From positions 992,001 to 1,056,000 of the forward strand of contig NZ_CP014845.1 in the NCBI RefSeq assembly GCF_001598055.1: 64,000 nt of DNA. Reading direction: 5' to 3'. The notes beneath the pieces were generated by a model. That model saw nothing but the letters and a program-made list of their open reading frames with translations. It was not told the DNA's origin and did no database searches. The stretch's first letter is position 1. Every line of letters begins with the position of its first letter. The stretch comes from Cupriavidus nantongensis (lineage in GTDB: Bacteria; Pseudomonadota; Gammaproteobacteria; Burkholderiales; Burkholderiaceae). This document shows positions 26,356 to 34,793 of this stretch, piece by piece. The position numbers were made by a program, and so were the translations under genes.

Positions 26356-27411
26356 CTAGATTCCACCCGCGATCCTGACCGCCTGCTGCTGAGCCTCCCG
26401 GTCAATCCCAATTGCACTGCCCGTGCCCGAAACGAGCCTCGCCAGCGTTCTGGAGTCATCAGCCATGCCGGCCGGGATATGCTCTTCGACAAAGTACAGT
26501 GGCCGATTCTTGCTCTCATTGAACATCCTGCCGAGATACTCGCCCAGCACGCCGATCCCGATCAGCTGTACCCCTGACAGGAAGAGATTCGTGACCATGA
26601 GCGACGGATAGCCCCGCACCGGATCACCATAGACCATGGCCTTGTAGAACACCAACGCCGCGCCGATGAACGACAATCCGGCAATCCCAAGTCCCACATA
26701 GGTGGCGATCTTCAGCGGCGCAATCGAAAACGACGTGATCCCTTCCAGGGCAAAAGCCCAAAGCCTCAGGTAATTGAACTTCGAGGTGCCCGCAGATCGC
26801 GGAGCGCGCTCATAGCGCAGTGCAACCTGCGAATATCCGATCCATGAGAACAAGCCCTTCATGTAGCGATGTTGCTCGCGAAGCGACCGCAGCGCTGCCA
26901 CCGCGCGCCGGCTCAACAGCCGGAAATCCCCGGTGTCCTCCGGAATGTGAACGCGGCTAAGGGATTGGATGACCCGATAGAAAAGGTATGCCGTTGCCTT
27001 CTTCAGTCGGGTCTCGCCCCGTCGGCTGACGCGTTGACCGTACACGACATCGTTCCCGGCTTCCCATAGCCGGAGGAATTCCGGGATAAGCTCCGGCGGA
27101 TCCTGCAGGTCGGCGTCGATGACAATGACGGCATCGGCGTCCGCATAGTCCAGCCCCGCGGACAGAGCAATTTCCTTGCCGAAATTGCGGCTCAGGTTGA
27201 CGATGGCAATGCGGGGATCCTGCTCCCGCAGTGCCAGCAGTATGCCGAGCGTGTGATCGTTGCTTCCGTCGTTCACGTAAATGACGGTTGTGCGCAAATG
27301 CTCGATGCCATCGAGCGTTGCTGACAACCGCGCGTGAAACTCCCGAACAACGGCTTCTTCGTTGTAGACCGGGACCACCACGGCCACGGACCCGTATCCG
27401 GAGTCAGTCAT
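26356..27411 (-). CDS. GT2 family polyprenyl-phosphate sugar synthase (GtrB/DPM1-like)
   Basis: The 351-residue protein has an N-terminal GT-A domain with VVVPVYNEEAVV, the DXD-type VIVIDADLQDPPELI near residue 100, and RNFGKEIALSAGLDYA. Two C-terminal hydrophobic helices (about residues 230-300) and the tail GEYLGRMFNESKNRPLY complete the GtrB/ArnC/DPM1 layout. It should load a hexose from a nucleotide sugar onto undecaprenyl phosphate at the inner membrane. It directly precedes the PIG-V-like transferase. Codon use and GC are lower than in the surrounding genes. Confidence 0.84.
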   Translation of the reverse strand: MTDSGYGSVAVVVPVYNEEAVVREFHARLSATLDGIEHLRTTVIYVNDGSNDHTLGILLALREQDPRIAIVNLSRNFGKEIALSAGLDYADADAVIVIDADLQDPPELIPEFLRLWEAGNDVVYGQRVSRRGETRLKKATAYLFYRVIQSLSRVHIPEDTGDFRLLSRRAVAALRSLREQHRYMKGLFSWIGYSQVALRYERAPRSAGTSKFNYLRLWAFALEGITSFSIAPLKIATYVGLGIAGLSFIGAALVFYKAMVYGDPVRGYPSLMVTNLFLSGVQLIGIGVLGEYLGRMFNESKNRPLYFVEEHIPAGMADDSRTLARLVSGTGSAIGIDREAQQQAVRIAGGI

Positions 27412-27771
27412 GCCATCTCGCTATCGTTTCTGACAGGACGTGGGGCGTAGCGCATGCATTCCGGATGGAAAGCGTACCGGCCCGGCCGCATGTCTCCTGC
27501 ATTGAGGGAGCTAGGTTAATGGCGCGTGGAACCGAGTTTCGTGACGGGCGTCACAATCCGTTAGCAACGTGGGATGGACGGCGCCAATCTAGTCTATTTT
27601 TTAGCTGAACGAGCCAATCTCGCGACGTCTGCCCCGTTACGTGCTTGGTCCGGAATGGAGGGGCCTTCAGAGCCGAAGCAAGGTTTAGTGATCAGTTCTT
27701 GCCGAATAGAGCCTTGCCTTTAATTTGATTGAGTGAATGTGCCGAGTCTTCTTTTTTTTCATGGAGAAGAA
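27412..27771. promoter_or_regulatory. 360-bp divergent intergenic region with a candidate promoter
   Basis: This AT-richer gap separates the GT2 gene from the Asp-box protein gene. Toward the latter, TTGCCG (27699-27704) and TAATTT (27721-27726) are 16 bp apart, and GGAGAAG precedes the ATG at 27772. Runs of T at 27596-27602 and 27751-27759 stand out. I see no gene in it. Confidence 0.4.
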
Positions 27772-28944
27772 ATGATAAATAGGGTAAGAGCAGCGATTTC
27801 AATCGTTCTGTGTGCGGCCGGTCTCTCCATCTGCGTGGCCCCAGCCATCGCACAATGGAGCGAAGAGGGTGTTATCGCCACGAGCAATCTCTACAACACG
27901 GCATTGACATCCCCAAAGGCGAGTTGCGCGAACTTCGCGACTGCGAAAGTCATTTCGTGTGTCTACCTTGACTGGAGCGGAGCGTCAACTCGCCAGAACG
28001 TCTACGAGAGAACTTCGACTGATGGAGGGATCACTTGGTCAACGCCACTGATGATAACGAATGATGTTGGCGACGAGTACGATCCATACCTGGAGTACGA
28101 CTCTTTGCGCGATCGTCTGAACCTGGTTTATGCAAAATGGCGTGACCCGTCCGGAACGCAAAAGAACAACATTATGCTTCGGACCAAAGTCGCTGCAAAT
28201 GGATCTTGGTCGGGACCTACTTTGGTCACGGGAGACGGTTTCAATGACTACTGGATTCCTAGCCTGCTTACTTTGCACAACGGCACCATGCTGGCGTTCT
28301 TCACGATGAACGGCCCGGAGGGTGTGGGTGGCGTTGGTAGCGGTCGTATTAAGCTGGCAAGATCATTCGATGGTGGCGGAACTTGGAGTTCGCCGATGCA
28401 CATCACCAACACATGCGACGCCGAGTATCCCCGGGCGGTTCAGAATAGTTACGGCGCGATCATGCTGGTCTTCTCCCGCTACGATTCTGCGCCAAGCAGA
28501 AATGCGACGTGCGCCGACGGAGTTCAGCCAAACGGATATCCCTATACGGATCTGCATCAGATTTGGTCAAGCGATGATGGAATAACGTGGACGGGTGAAT
28601 CGACTCTGTTTCACACGCCGAACGGCTCTGCATTGCATCCATACATTGCTGCTGAGACCGGATATAGACAAACACCGTGCGCCGGTTGTGGCTGGGCAAT
28701 TCTATTCGCTATGCCAGACAGTTCTGGAAAATTCGGTGTTTACAAGATCTCGTCCGAAAATCAAGGAATATCGTGGTCACCTCCGACATTGATGTCGACA
28801 TCCGTGTGGGGTGGGCCTTACAACATCGACCCTGGGTTCACGATCGGTTGCCGCGGTTATTTCCAGTACTACACCGACGGCTACCCCGGGCAGAGAACGA
28901 TCGTGCGGCGTTATGATTGGGCATCCACCTGCTCCGTAAACTAG
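27772..28944 (+). CDS. secreted Asp-box (BNR/sialidase-fold) protein
   Basis: The 390-residue protein has a clear signal peptide ending near APAIAQW (about residue 30). Four Asp-box or degenerate Asp-box repeats of the beta-propeller sialidase fold are visible: STDGGITWS, SFDGGGTWS, SSDDGITWT and SSENQGISWS. It has several Cys residues (CANF, CVYL, CDAE, CADG, CAGCGW, CRGY, CSVN), consistent with a periplasmic or extracellular protein with disulfides. I see no clear FRIP motif, so sialidase activity should not be assumed. The gene is visibly poorer in GC and uses rarer codons than its neighbours, suggesting recent transfer. It is divergent from the GT2/PIG-V pair. Confidence 0.72.
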   Translation: MINRVRAAISIVLCAAGLSICVAPAIAQWSEEGVIATSNLYNTALTSPKASCANFATAKVISCVYLDWSGASTRQNVYERTSTDGGITWSTPLMITNDVGDEYDPYLEYDSLRDRLNLVYAKWRDPSGTQKNNIMLRTKVAANGSWSGPTLVTGDGFNDYWIPSLLTLHNGTMLAFFTMNGPEGVGGVGSGRIKLARSFDGGGTWSSPMHITNTCDAEYPRAVQNSYGAIMLVFSRYDSAPSRNATCADGVQPNGYPYTDLHQIWSSDDGITWTGESTLFHTPNGSALHPYIAAETGYRQTPCAGCGWAILFAMPDSSGKFGVYKISSENQGISWSPPTLMSTSVWGGPYNIDPGFTIGCRGYFQYYTDGYPGQRTIVRRYDWASTCSVN

Positions 28945-29325
28945 ATTGATACTCCTGGGCCGAAGCTGTCGAAATGGCAAACCTGTTGTCCCTGAAGGGC
29001 CGCCAGTTCGCCTTAGTGAGGTGGAGGTGCGCCAGTTGCCCGAACTTTGGCCCCATCTGGATACGCCGTTGAGAACTGGCTCGCCGGGATCATTGGCAGC
29101 TCCGCGGGCATTCCGACGGTTGCGCCTTGGCGTGAAATATCCGTAAGGTCATTCATGCGACGGCAAGGCGACGCGGGGGGTGATCTGCGCGGTCAGATCG
29201 GTCTGCGCAGCGGCATCCAAGCGGCTCGCGCTCGATGACGCCGTCGGACGGCCCTTGCCGGCACTTGGACCGATGCATGCACCGTGATCGTTTCAGCGGT
29301 TGCAATAGGTGATAGGCAAGCGTTC
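28945..29325. other. 381-bp intergenic region, no gene recognised
   Basis: This gap follows the Asp-box protein gene and precedes the 3' end of a LysR gene on the other strand. Short open frames exist, but none has a ribosome-binding site or a recognisable product. It could contain remnants of an insertion boundary; I cannot show it. Confidence 0.4.
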
Positions 29326-30213
29326 TTATCCCCGCACCGCCGCCTCCCGCAACCACTCCGCAAATCCCCGAATCAACCCCTGCTTGGGATTATCCCCACG
29401 CCACACGATGTAGCAGTTATGACTGGCCGGAAAGCTATCCGCCAACGGCCGCACCAGCCGTCCCGCGGCGATGGCCTCACGTGCCAGCAAGCCCCGCGTC
29501 AACGCCAGCCCCATGCCATTGGCCGCAGCCTCGATCAGCAATGCGCGGCAGTCGAACACGATGCCGTCTTCGGGCTCATCCAGTACCACGCCAGCAGCCG
29601 CTCCCCACTGCGACCAGCGGAAGCGCGCGTGCCGCAGCCGCGGCAGGTGCGCGGCGTCGGCCGGGGTCATGCCGGCATGCAACCGGGCGAAACCGGGGCT
29701 GCAGACCACGATGATGTCGTCGTCGAGCAGCTTCAGGCATTGGTAGCCGGTGAAGGGCGCGGGGCCGTAGCGCAGGCTGACGTCGAGATCCCAGCGGGCA
29801 AAGTCGGGGTCTTCGGTGCTGGCGGCGATGGACAGGTCCAGGCCGGGCAGCGCCTCGCGCAGTTGCGGCAGCTTGGGCACCAGCCAGGCGCCGGCCAGTT
29901 CGGGGCTGACGTTGACATGCAGCGACTGGCGTTCGCGCGCGCGCCGCTCGGCGGCGCCGGCCAGTGACAGCTCCACCGCGCGCAGCGCGCGATCGAGGTC
30001 GTCGGCGAGTTCGCGGCCGGTGGCGGTCAGTTCCAGTTGCCGGCCGGCGCGCAGGAACAGGGTGCACCCCAGCTGTGACTCCAGCGCACGGATATGCCGG
30101 CTGATCGCGCCATGCGTTACGCACAGCGCATCGGCGGCGCGCGTCATGCTGCCTGTGCGCGCGGTGGCGGCAAAGGCCTGGAGCACTTGCATCGAGGGGA
30201 GCCTGCGGATCAT
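29326..30213 (-). CDS. LysR family transcriptional regulator (GcvA-like)
   Basis: The 295-residue regulator begins [45 protein letters not shown], a GcvA-type winged helix-turn-helix, with the effector domain after about residue 90. It is divergent from the molybdenum hydroxylase genes, with 123 bp between them, and probably controls them. An inverted repeat at 30216-30234, beside its start, is a candidate binding site. Confidence 0.88.
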   Translation of the reverse strand: MIRRLPSMQVLQAFAATARTGSMTRAADALCVTHGAISRHIRALESQLGCTLFLRAGRQLELTATGRELADDLDRALRAVELSLAGAAERRARERQSLHVNVSPELAGAWLVPKLPQLREALPGLDLSIAASTEDPDFARWDLDVSLRYGPAPFTGYQCLKLLDDDIIVVCSPGFARLHAGMTPADAAHLPRLRHARFRWSQWGAAAGVVLDEPEDGIVFDCRALLIEAAANGMGLALTRGLLAREAIAAGRLVRPLADSFPASHNCYIVWRGDNPKQGLIRGFAEWLREAAVRG

Positions 30214-30215
30214 GG

Positions 30216-30234
30216 CTGTGATCTTGCCTCACAG
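30216..30234. promoter_or_regulatory. candidate LysR operator (inverted repeat)
   Basis: CTGTGA and TCACAG are separated by 7 bp in the divergent gap between the LysR gene and the 2Fe-2S subunit gene. The arms are perfect and the T-N11-A spacing of LysR boxes can be found across it. It also resembles a CRP half-site pair, but the spacer is 7 rather than 6. Confidence 0.5.
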
Positions 30235-30336
30235 GTGCTGGCAAAACAAGTCGATTGTCCCGCCATGCCGCCCGGCCGATACTGGCTCGCAGCCGAACCG
30301 GCCGCCCCGAAGCCGGTGCGCAACGAGGAGACCCCC

Positions 30337-30822
30337 ATGAAACTGCAGTTGAAGATCAACGGCAAGCGCCACGCCGTCGAGGCCGAACGCGACATGCCCC
30401 TGCTGTGGGTGCTGCGCGATTACCTGGGCTATACCGGCACCAAATTCGGCTGCGGTGCCGGCCTGTGCGGCGCCTGCACCGTGCATGTCGACGGCAAGGC
30501 CGTGCGCGCCTGTATCACGCCTGTCGGCAGCGTCGCGCGCGCCGACATTACTACCATCGAAGGATTGTCGGCCGACAATTCGCACCCGGTTCAGCGTGCA
30601 TGGATCGTCGAGCAGGTGCCGCAGTGCGGCTATTGCCAGTCGGGCATGATCATGGCTGCCTGCGCGTGGCTGAAGGACAATCCCTCGCCGCGGCCGGAGG
30701 AGATCCGCGCCGGCATCACCAACCTGTGCCGCTGCGGCACCTATCCGCGCATCGAACGCGCCATCCTGCGCGCCGCCACCGCGCAGAGCGCTGGCGACCC
30801 CAAGGGGAGGGCGTCATCGTGA
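30337..30822 (+). CDS. 2Fe-2S subunit of a molybdenum hydroxylase (IorA-like)
   Basis: The 161-residue protein carries two [2Fe-2S] sites. The N-terminal plant-ferredoxin type uses Cys39, Cys44, Cys47 and Cys59 ([12 protein letters not shown]), and the C-terminal helical type uses Cys97, Cys100, Cys131 and Cys133 ([17 protein letters not shown]). It passes electrons from the molybdopterin subunit encoded next; the two genes overlap (GTGA). It belongs to the isoquinoline 1-oxidoreductase/aldehyde dehydrogenase group. GAGGAG precedes the ATG. Confidence 0.9.
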   Translation: MKLQLKINGKRHAVEAERDMPLLWVLRDYLGYTGTKFGCGAGLCGACTVHVDGKAVRACITPVGSVARADITTIEGLSADNSHPVQRAWIVEQVPQCGYCQSGMIMAACAWLKDNPSPRPEEIRAGITNLCRCGTYPRIERAILRAATAQSAGDPKGRASS

Positions 30823-32972
30823 GCCATCTCCACACAAGCCGCCGCCGTTTCCTGCAAGCCGCCGGCGCCATGCCGGCGGCGCTGGTGCTGGGCTTCCACC
30901 TGCCGCTGGCGAAGGCCGCCGACGCCGCCGATGCCGGCACGCCCGCGCGCGATCCGGACGACGTCAACGCCTGGCTGCGCATCGATGCCGACGGCAGCGT
31001 GACCATCATGGTGCCGTCGGCCGAGCTGGGGCAGGGCGTGATGACCTCCGCCCCCATGCTGATCGCCGAAGAGCTCGAGTGCGACTGGCGCCAGGTGCGT
31101 GCCGAGCTGGCGCCGACCGACCCGGTCTACAACAACCGCATGTTCAAGGTGCAGGCGACTGCCAGCAGCACCTCGGCGCGCTGGTCATTCGAGCCGCTGC
31201 GCCGCATCGGCGCGACCGCGCGCGAGATGCTGCGCGAGGCCGCCGCGCAAAGCTGGAACGTGCCGGTGGGGCAGTGCCGTGCCGCGCAGGGCGTGGTGCG
31301 GCACGAGCCCAGCGGGCGCACGCTGGGCTACGGTGCACTCGCCGCGCGCGCGGCCACGCTGCCGCGCCCCGCCAATGTGGCGCTGAAGGAGCCGCGCGAC
31401 TGGAAGCTGCTGGGCCGCCCGACCGACCGGCTCGACATTCCGCTGAAGACGCGCGGCGCCGCGGTGTTCGGCGTCGACGTCAAGGTGCCGCGCATGCTGG
31501 TCGGTTCCGTGATAGCGTGCCCGGCCTTCGGCGGCACGCTGCGCCGGGTCGATGCCCGGCCGGCGCTGGCAGTGCGCGGCGTGCGGCGCGTGGTGCCGCT
31601 GGACGACGCCGTGGTGGTGCTGGCCGACAGCTACTGGACCGCCCGCAAGGGCCTGGCCGCGCTGCAGCCCGACTGGCAGCTGCCGCAAGGCAAGCCGGCC
31701 GGCGACGCCGCACTGATGGCCGGCTACCGCGATGCCGCGCGCAGCGCCTCGGCGGTGGCACTGCGGCACGGCGACCCGGACGCGCAGATGCATGCAGCGC
31801 AGGCCTACACCGCCGAATACGAGGTGCCGTACCTCGCCCACGCCACCATGGAGCCGATGAACGCCACCGCCGACGTGCGCGCCGACCGCGCCGAGATCTG
31901 GGGCCCGACCCAGGTCTGCGGCGAGATCGCGCAGCGGCTGTCGGGCGTGCTCGGGCTGCCCGCCGACCGCATCGTCGTGCACGGAACCTTCGTTGGCGGC
32001 GGCTTCGGCCGGCGCGAGGAGTTCGATGTCTTTGTCCAGGCCGCGCTGGCGTCGAAGGCGGCCGGGCAGCCAGTCAAGCTGATCTGGTCGCGCGAGGAGG
32101 ATATCCAGCACGATTTCTACCGGCCCGCGGCGGCGGCGCGCTTCAGCGCGGTGCTGGCCCCGGACACGGCCGGCATCCGCGCACTCGACGCGCGCGTGGC
32201 CTGCTCGTCGATCTATGTCCGCAATTTCCCGGACCGGGTCAAGGGCGGGGTCGACCCGAAATCGGTCGAAGGGGTGGTGGACCTGCCTTACGCGCTGCCC
32301 CACGTCGCCGTGCGCCATGCGATGGTCAATACCGCCGTGCCTGTCGGGTTCTGGCGCGGCGTGGGCTATACGCAGAACACCTTCTTCGCCGAAAGCTTTA
32401 TCGACGAACTGGCCCATCACGCCAAAGCCGATCCGCTGCAGTTCCGGCTGAACCTGCTGGCCGACAGACCGCGTCCGGCGCGCTTGCTGCAGCGGCTGGC
32501 GCAGCACGTCGGCTGGGGCGGCGCGCCGGCAGGGCGCTTCCACGGCGTGGCGCTGTCGCAGGCGTGGGGCTCGCTGTGCGCGACGGTGGTGGAACTGTCG
32601 GTGCAGGGCCAGCGCATCACGCTGCACCGTATTGTCAATGCGATCGACTGCGGCACCGTGATCAACCCGGCGACGGTCGAGCGCCAGCTGGAGGGCGCCA
32701 GCATCTGGGGCCTGAGCGCGGCCATGACCGGCGCCATCACCATTGCCGATGGCCGCGTGCAGCAATCCAACTTCCACGACTATCCGCTGTTGAATCTGGC
32801 GCAGACACCGCGCTTCGAGGCGGTGCTTGCGCCCAGTGGCGAGCGCATCGGCGGCGTGGGCGAGTCGGCGGTGCCGACGCTGGCGCCGGCACTGGCCAAT
32901 GCGCTGTTTGCGGCGACCGGCCAGCGCCTGCGCTCGCTGCCGCTGGCGCGGCACGGGTTCGAGCTGGCGTAG
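30819..32972 (+). CDS. molybdopterin-binding subunit of a periplasmic molybdenum hydroxylase (IorB-like)
   Basis: The 717-residue protein has a Tat signal [20 protein letters not shown], so the holoenzyme is exported folded. It has the IorB-type layout of the xanthine oxidase family: [21 protein letters not shown], the cofactor loop [13 protein letters not shown], and the C-terminal [17 protein letters not shown] with the catalytic Glu. Such enzymes hydroxylate N-heterocycles or oxidise aldehydes. The usual third subunit, a membrane cytochrome c, and the XdhC/MocA maturation proteins are absent here. It starts at a GTG that overlaps the 2Fe-2S gene stop, after AAGGGGAGGG. Substrate is unknown. 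Confidence 0.87.
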   Translation: MSHLHTSRRRFLQAAGAMPAALVLGFHLPLAKAADAADAGTPARDPDDVNAWLRIDADGSVTIMVPSAELGQGVMTSAPMLIAEELECDWRQVRAELAPTDPVYNNRMFKVQATASSTSARWSFEPLRRIGATAREMLREAAAQSWNVPVGQCRAAQGVVRHEPSGRTLGYGALAARAATLPRPANVALKEPRDWKLLGRPTDRLDIPLKTRGAAVFGVDVKVPRMLVGSVIACPAFGGTLRRVDARPALAVRGVRRVVPLDDAVVVLADSYWTARKGLAALQPDWQLPQGKPAGDAALMAGYRDAARSASAVALRHGDPDAQMHAAQAYTAEYEVPYLAHATMEPMNATADVRADRAEIWGPTQVCGEIAQRLSGVLGLPADRIVVHGTFVGGGFGRREEFDVFVQAALASKAAGQPVKLIWSREEDIQHDFYRPAAAARFSAVLAPDTAGIRALDARVACSSIYVRNFPDRVKGGVDPKSVEGVVDLPYALPHVAVRHAMVNTAVPVGFWRGVGYTQNTFFAESFIDELAHHAKADPLQFRLNLLADRPRPARLLQRLAQHVGWGGAPAGRFHGVALSQAWGSLCATVVELSVQGQRITLHRIVNAIDCGTVINPATVERQLEGASIWGLSAAMTGAITIADGRVQQSNFHDYPLLNLAQTPRFEAVLAPSGERIGGVGESAVPTLAPALANALFAATGQRLRSLPLARHGFELA

Positions 32973-33142
32973 CGGGGCGCGGGCACGTCCGCAAGTGACG
33001 TCGCTGCCACGATCGCGGGGGCGGTCATGCCGCGGCGGGCGCCGCGCTGTGTGTCATACCACGCACGGCGCCCTACGCCCCTGGCGCGGTTCTTCCCTAC
33101 ACTGGAGCATGGCGCCTTGTCGCCGCCCAGGGGAACACACCT

Positions 33143-34174
33143 ATGCCGCCCGAGCCTGTCCAAGCCAAGCCCGTGGCGCTGGCCTTGCAAGGCGGCGGCA
33201 TGCACGGCGCGTTTACCTGGGGCGTGCTGGACCGCCTGCTGGAAGATGGCCGGCTGGCGGTCGAGGGCGTCAGCGCCACCAGCGCCGGCGCGATGAACGG
33301 CACGGTGCTGGCCTATGGCCTGATGCAGGGCGGCAGCGACGGCGCGCGCCAGGCGCTGCACGACTTCTGGCAGGCCATCGCGCATTCGGCGCAGCGCTTC
33401 AACCCGTTGCGCTGGCTGCCGTGGTTCAAGGGCAGCCATACGCTGGGGTTGAACCATTCCCCGCTGTACGCCATGGCCGACATCACGCTGCGGCTGCTGT
33501 CGCCGTACCAGTTCAACCCCGGCAATGCCAATCCGCTGCGCGACGTGCTGCTCGGCCAGGTGGATTTCGCGGCGCTGCGCGCGCATTGCCCGATCCGGCT
33601 GTACCTGTGCGCGACCAATATCGAGACCAGCCGCATTCGCATCTTCGCGCAGGAAGAGCTGAGCGTCGACGCGGTGCTGGCCTCGGCCTGCGTGCCGACG
33701 CTGTTCCAGGCGGTCAGCATCGACGGCCAGCATTACTGGGACGGCGGCTATGTCGGCAACCCGGCGATCTTTCCGCTGATCTATCACTGCGAGACCCACG
33801 ATGTCGTGATCGTCCACATCAACCCGATCGTGCGCCGGGGCGTGCCGACCACGGCGGCGGAGATCCTGAACCGGGTCAACGAGGTCAGCTTCAACTCGTC
33901 ATTGATGCGCGAGATGCGCGCGATTGGCTTCGTCACCACGCTGATCCAGCAGGGCAAGATCGACCGCAACGAGATGAAGGAAATGTGGATCCATTCGATC
34001 CGCTCGGACGAGACCATGGCGTCGCTCGGAGTCTCGACCAAGTACAACGCCGACTGGAACTTCCTGTGCGCGCTGCGCGACCAGGGCCGGCAGGCCGCCA
34101 CGCTCTGGCTGGAGCGCAACTATGACTGCGTAGGCCAGCGCTCCAGCGTCGATATCACCGGCGAATTCCTGTAG
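33143..34174 (+). CDS. patatin-like phospholipase family protein
   Basis: The 343-residue protein has the patatin fold motifs: the oxyanion loop ALQGGGMHGAFTWGVLDRLLEDG, the nucleophile Ser47 in SATSAGAM, and the dyad Asp200 in YWDGGYVGNP. The first Gly of the usual GxSxG is Ala here, and the Arg/Lys of the oxyanion loop is His, as is common in the subgroup beginning LALQGGGxHGAF. It should hydrolyse acyl esters of lipids in the cytoplasm. Its last 20 bp overlap the convergent HD-domain gene. Confidence 0.86.
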   Translation: MPPEPVQAKPVALALQGGGMHGAFTWGVLDRLLEDGRLAVEGVSATSAGAMNGTVLAYGLMQGGSDGARQALHDFWQAIAHSAQRFNPLRWLPWFKGSHTLGLNHSPLYAMADITLRLLSPYQFNPGNANPLRDVLLGQVDFAALRAHCPIRLYLCATNIETSRIRIFAQEELSVDAVLASACVPTLFQAVSIDGQHYWDGGYVGNPAIFPLIYHCETHDVVIVHINPIVRRGVPTTAAEILNRVNEVSFNSSLMREMRAIGFVTTLIQQGKIDRNEMKEMWIHSIRSDETMASLGVSTKYNADWNFLCALRDQGRQAATLWLERNYDCVGQRSSVDITGEFL

Positions 34175-34793
34175 GCGCCGGCTGGGCCAGACGCCAGGCC
34201 AGATTGGCACGGGCCTGCGCCTCGTAGCGGGACCGGAACAGGTCGGTGGCATAGATGCGGGGACTGGCCAGCAGGCGCTGCAGGAAGGCGCGCTCGGCGG
34301 CGTCATAGGCGGCATCGTCCAGGTCGGTGCGCTCGGCGCGCAGGCGCGCGCCGTTGTCCTCGAAGCGCGCGCGGCTGTATCCGAGCGCGGCCAGGTCGAT
34401 GTCGGCGGTGAAGCGCCCGGCCAGGCTGGCGGGCACGTCGGCGTGCGTGGTTTCCAGGATCAAGGCGGCCACGCGTGCGGCAGTGCCAACCGTGCCGGCC
34501 GACCAGTGCTGCAGCCACGCGGCACTGCGCGCTTCGTTGTCGGCGGCGCCGGGCACGTAGATGACGTCATGGCACCACAGCGCCAGTTCGACGTCGGCGG
34601 CATCCGGTATCGCGCTGCGCGCCCAGTCGAGGTCGCGCAGGCAGCGGCGCACATGGTCCAGGGTGTGGTAGTGCCGGGTCGGCTCGCCGTAGCAGCGCGC
34701 CAGGTCGGCATACGCGTCCATGGCGCGGGTGCCGCCCGCCAGGGTCCAGAGCGCGACAAAGCGCTCTTGCAGCGGGTTGGCGGCGGTGGTCAT
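34155..34793 (-). CDS. predicted metal-dependent HD superfamily phosphohydrolase
   Basis: The 212-residue protein matches a group of short HD-type hydrolases (COG4339-like). It has RHYHTLDHV with His41, His43 and His47, and LALWCHDVIYVPGAADNE with the His75-Asp76 pair that names the fold. These would bind one or two metal ions and cleave a phosphate ester, possibly a nucleotide; no substrate is established. Its ATG overlaps the stop of the large cyclase gene upstream (ATGA), so the two are translationally coupled. The 3' end overlaps the convergent patatin gene. Confidence 0.78.
   Translation of the reverse strand: MTTAANPLQERFVALWTLAGGTRAMDAYADLARCYGEPTRHYHTLDHVRRCLRDLDWARSAIPDAADVELALWCHDVIYVPGAADNEARSAAWLQHWSAGTVGTAARVAALILETTHADVPASLAGRFTADIDLAALGYSRARFEDNGARLRAERTDLDDAAYDAAERAFLQRLLASPRIYATDLFRSRYEAQARANLAWRLAQPAPTGIRR

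Noticed and set aside
29047..29238. Short open frames after the Asp-box gene that might be a degraded gene
   Set aside because: No start signal, no family resemblance and no longer frame when joined; I left the stretch as non-coding.
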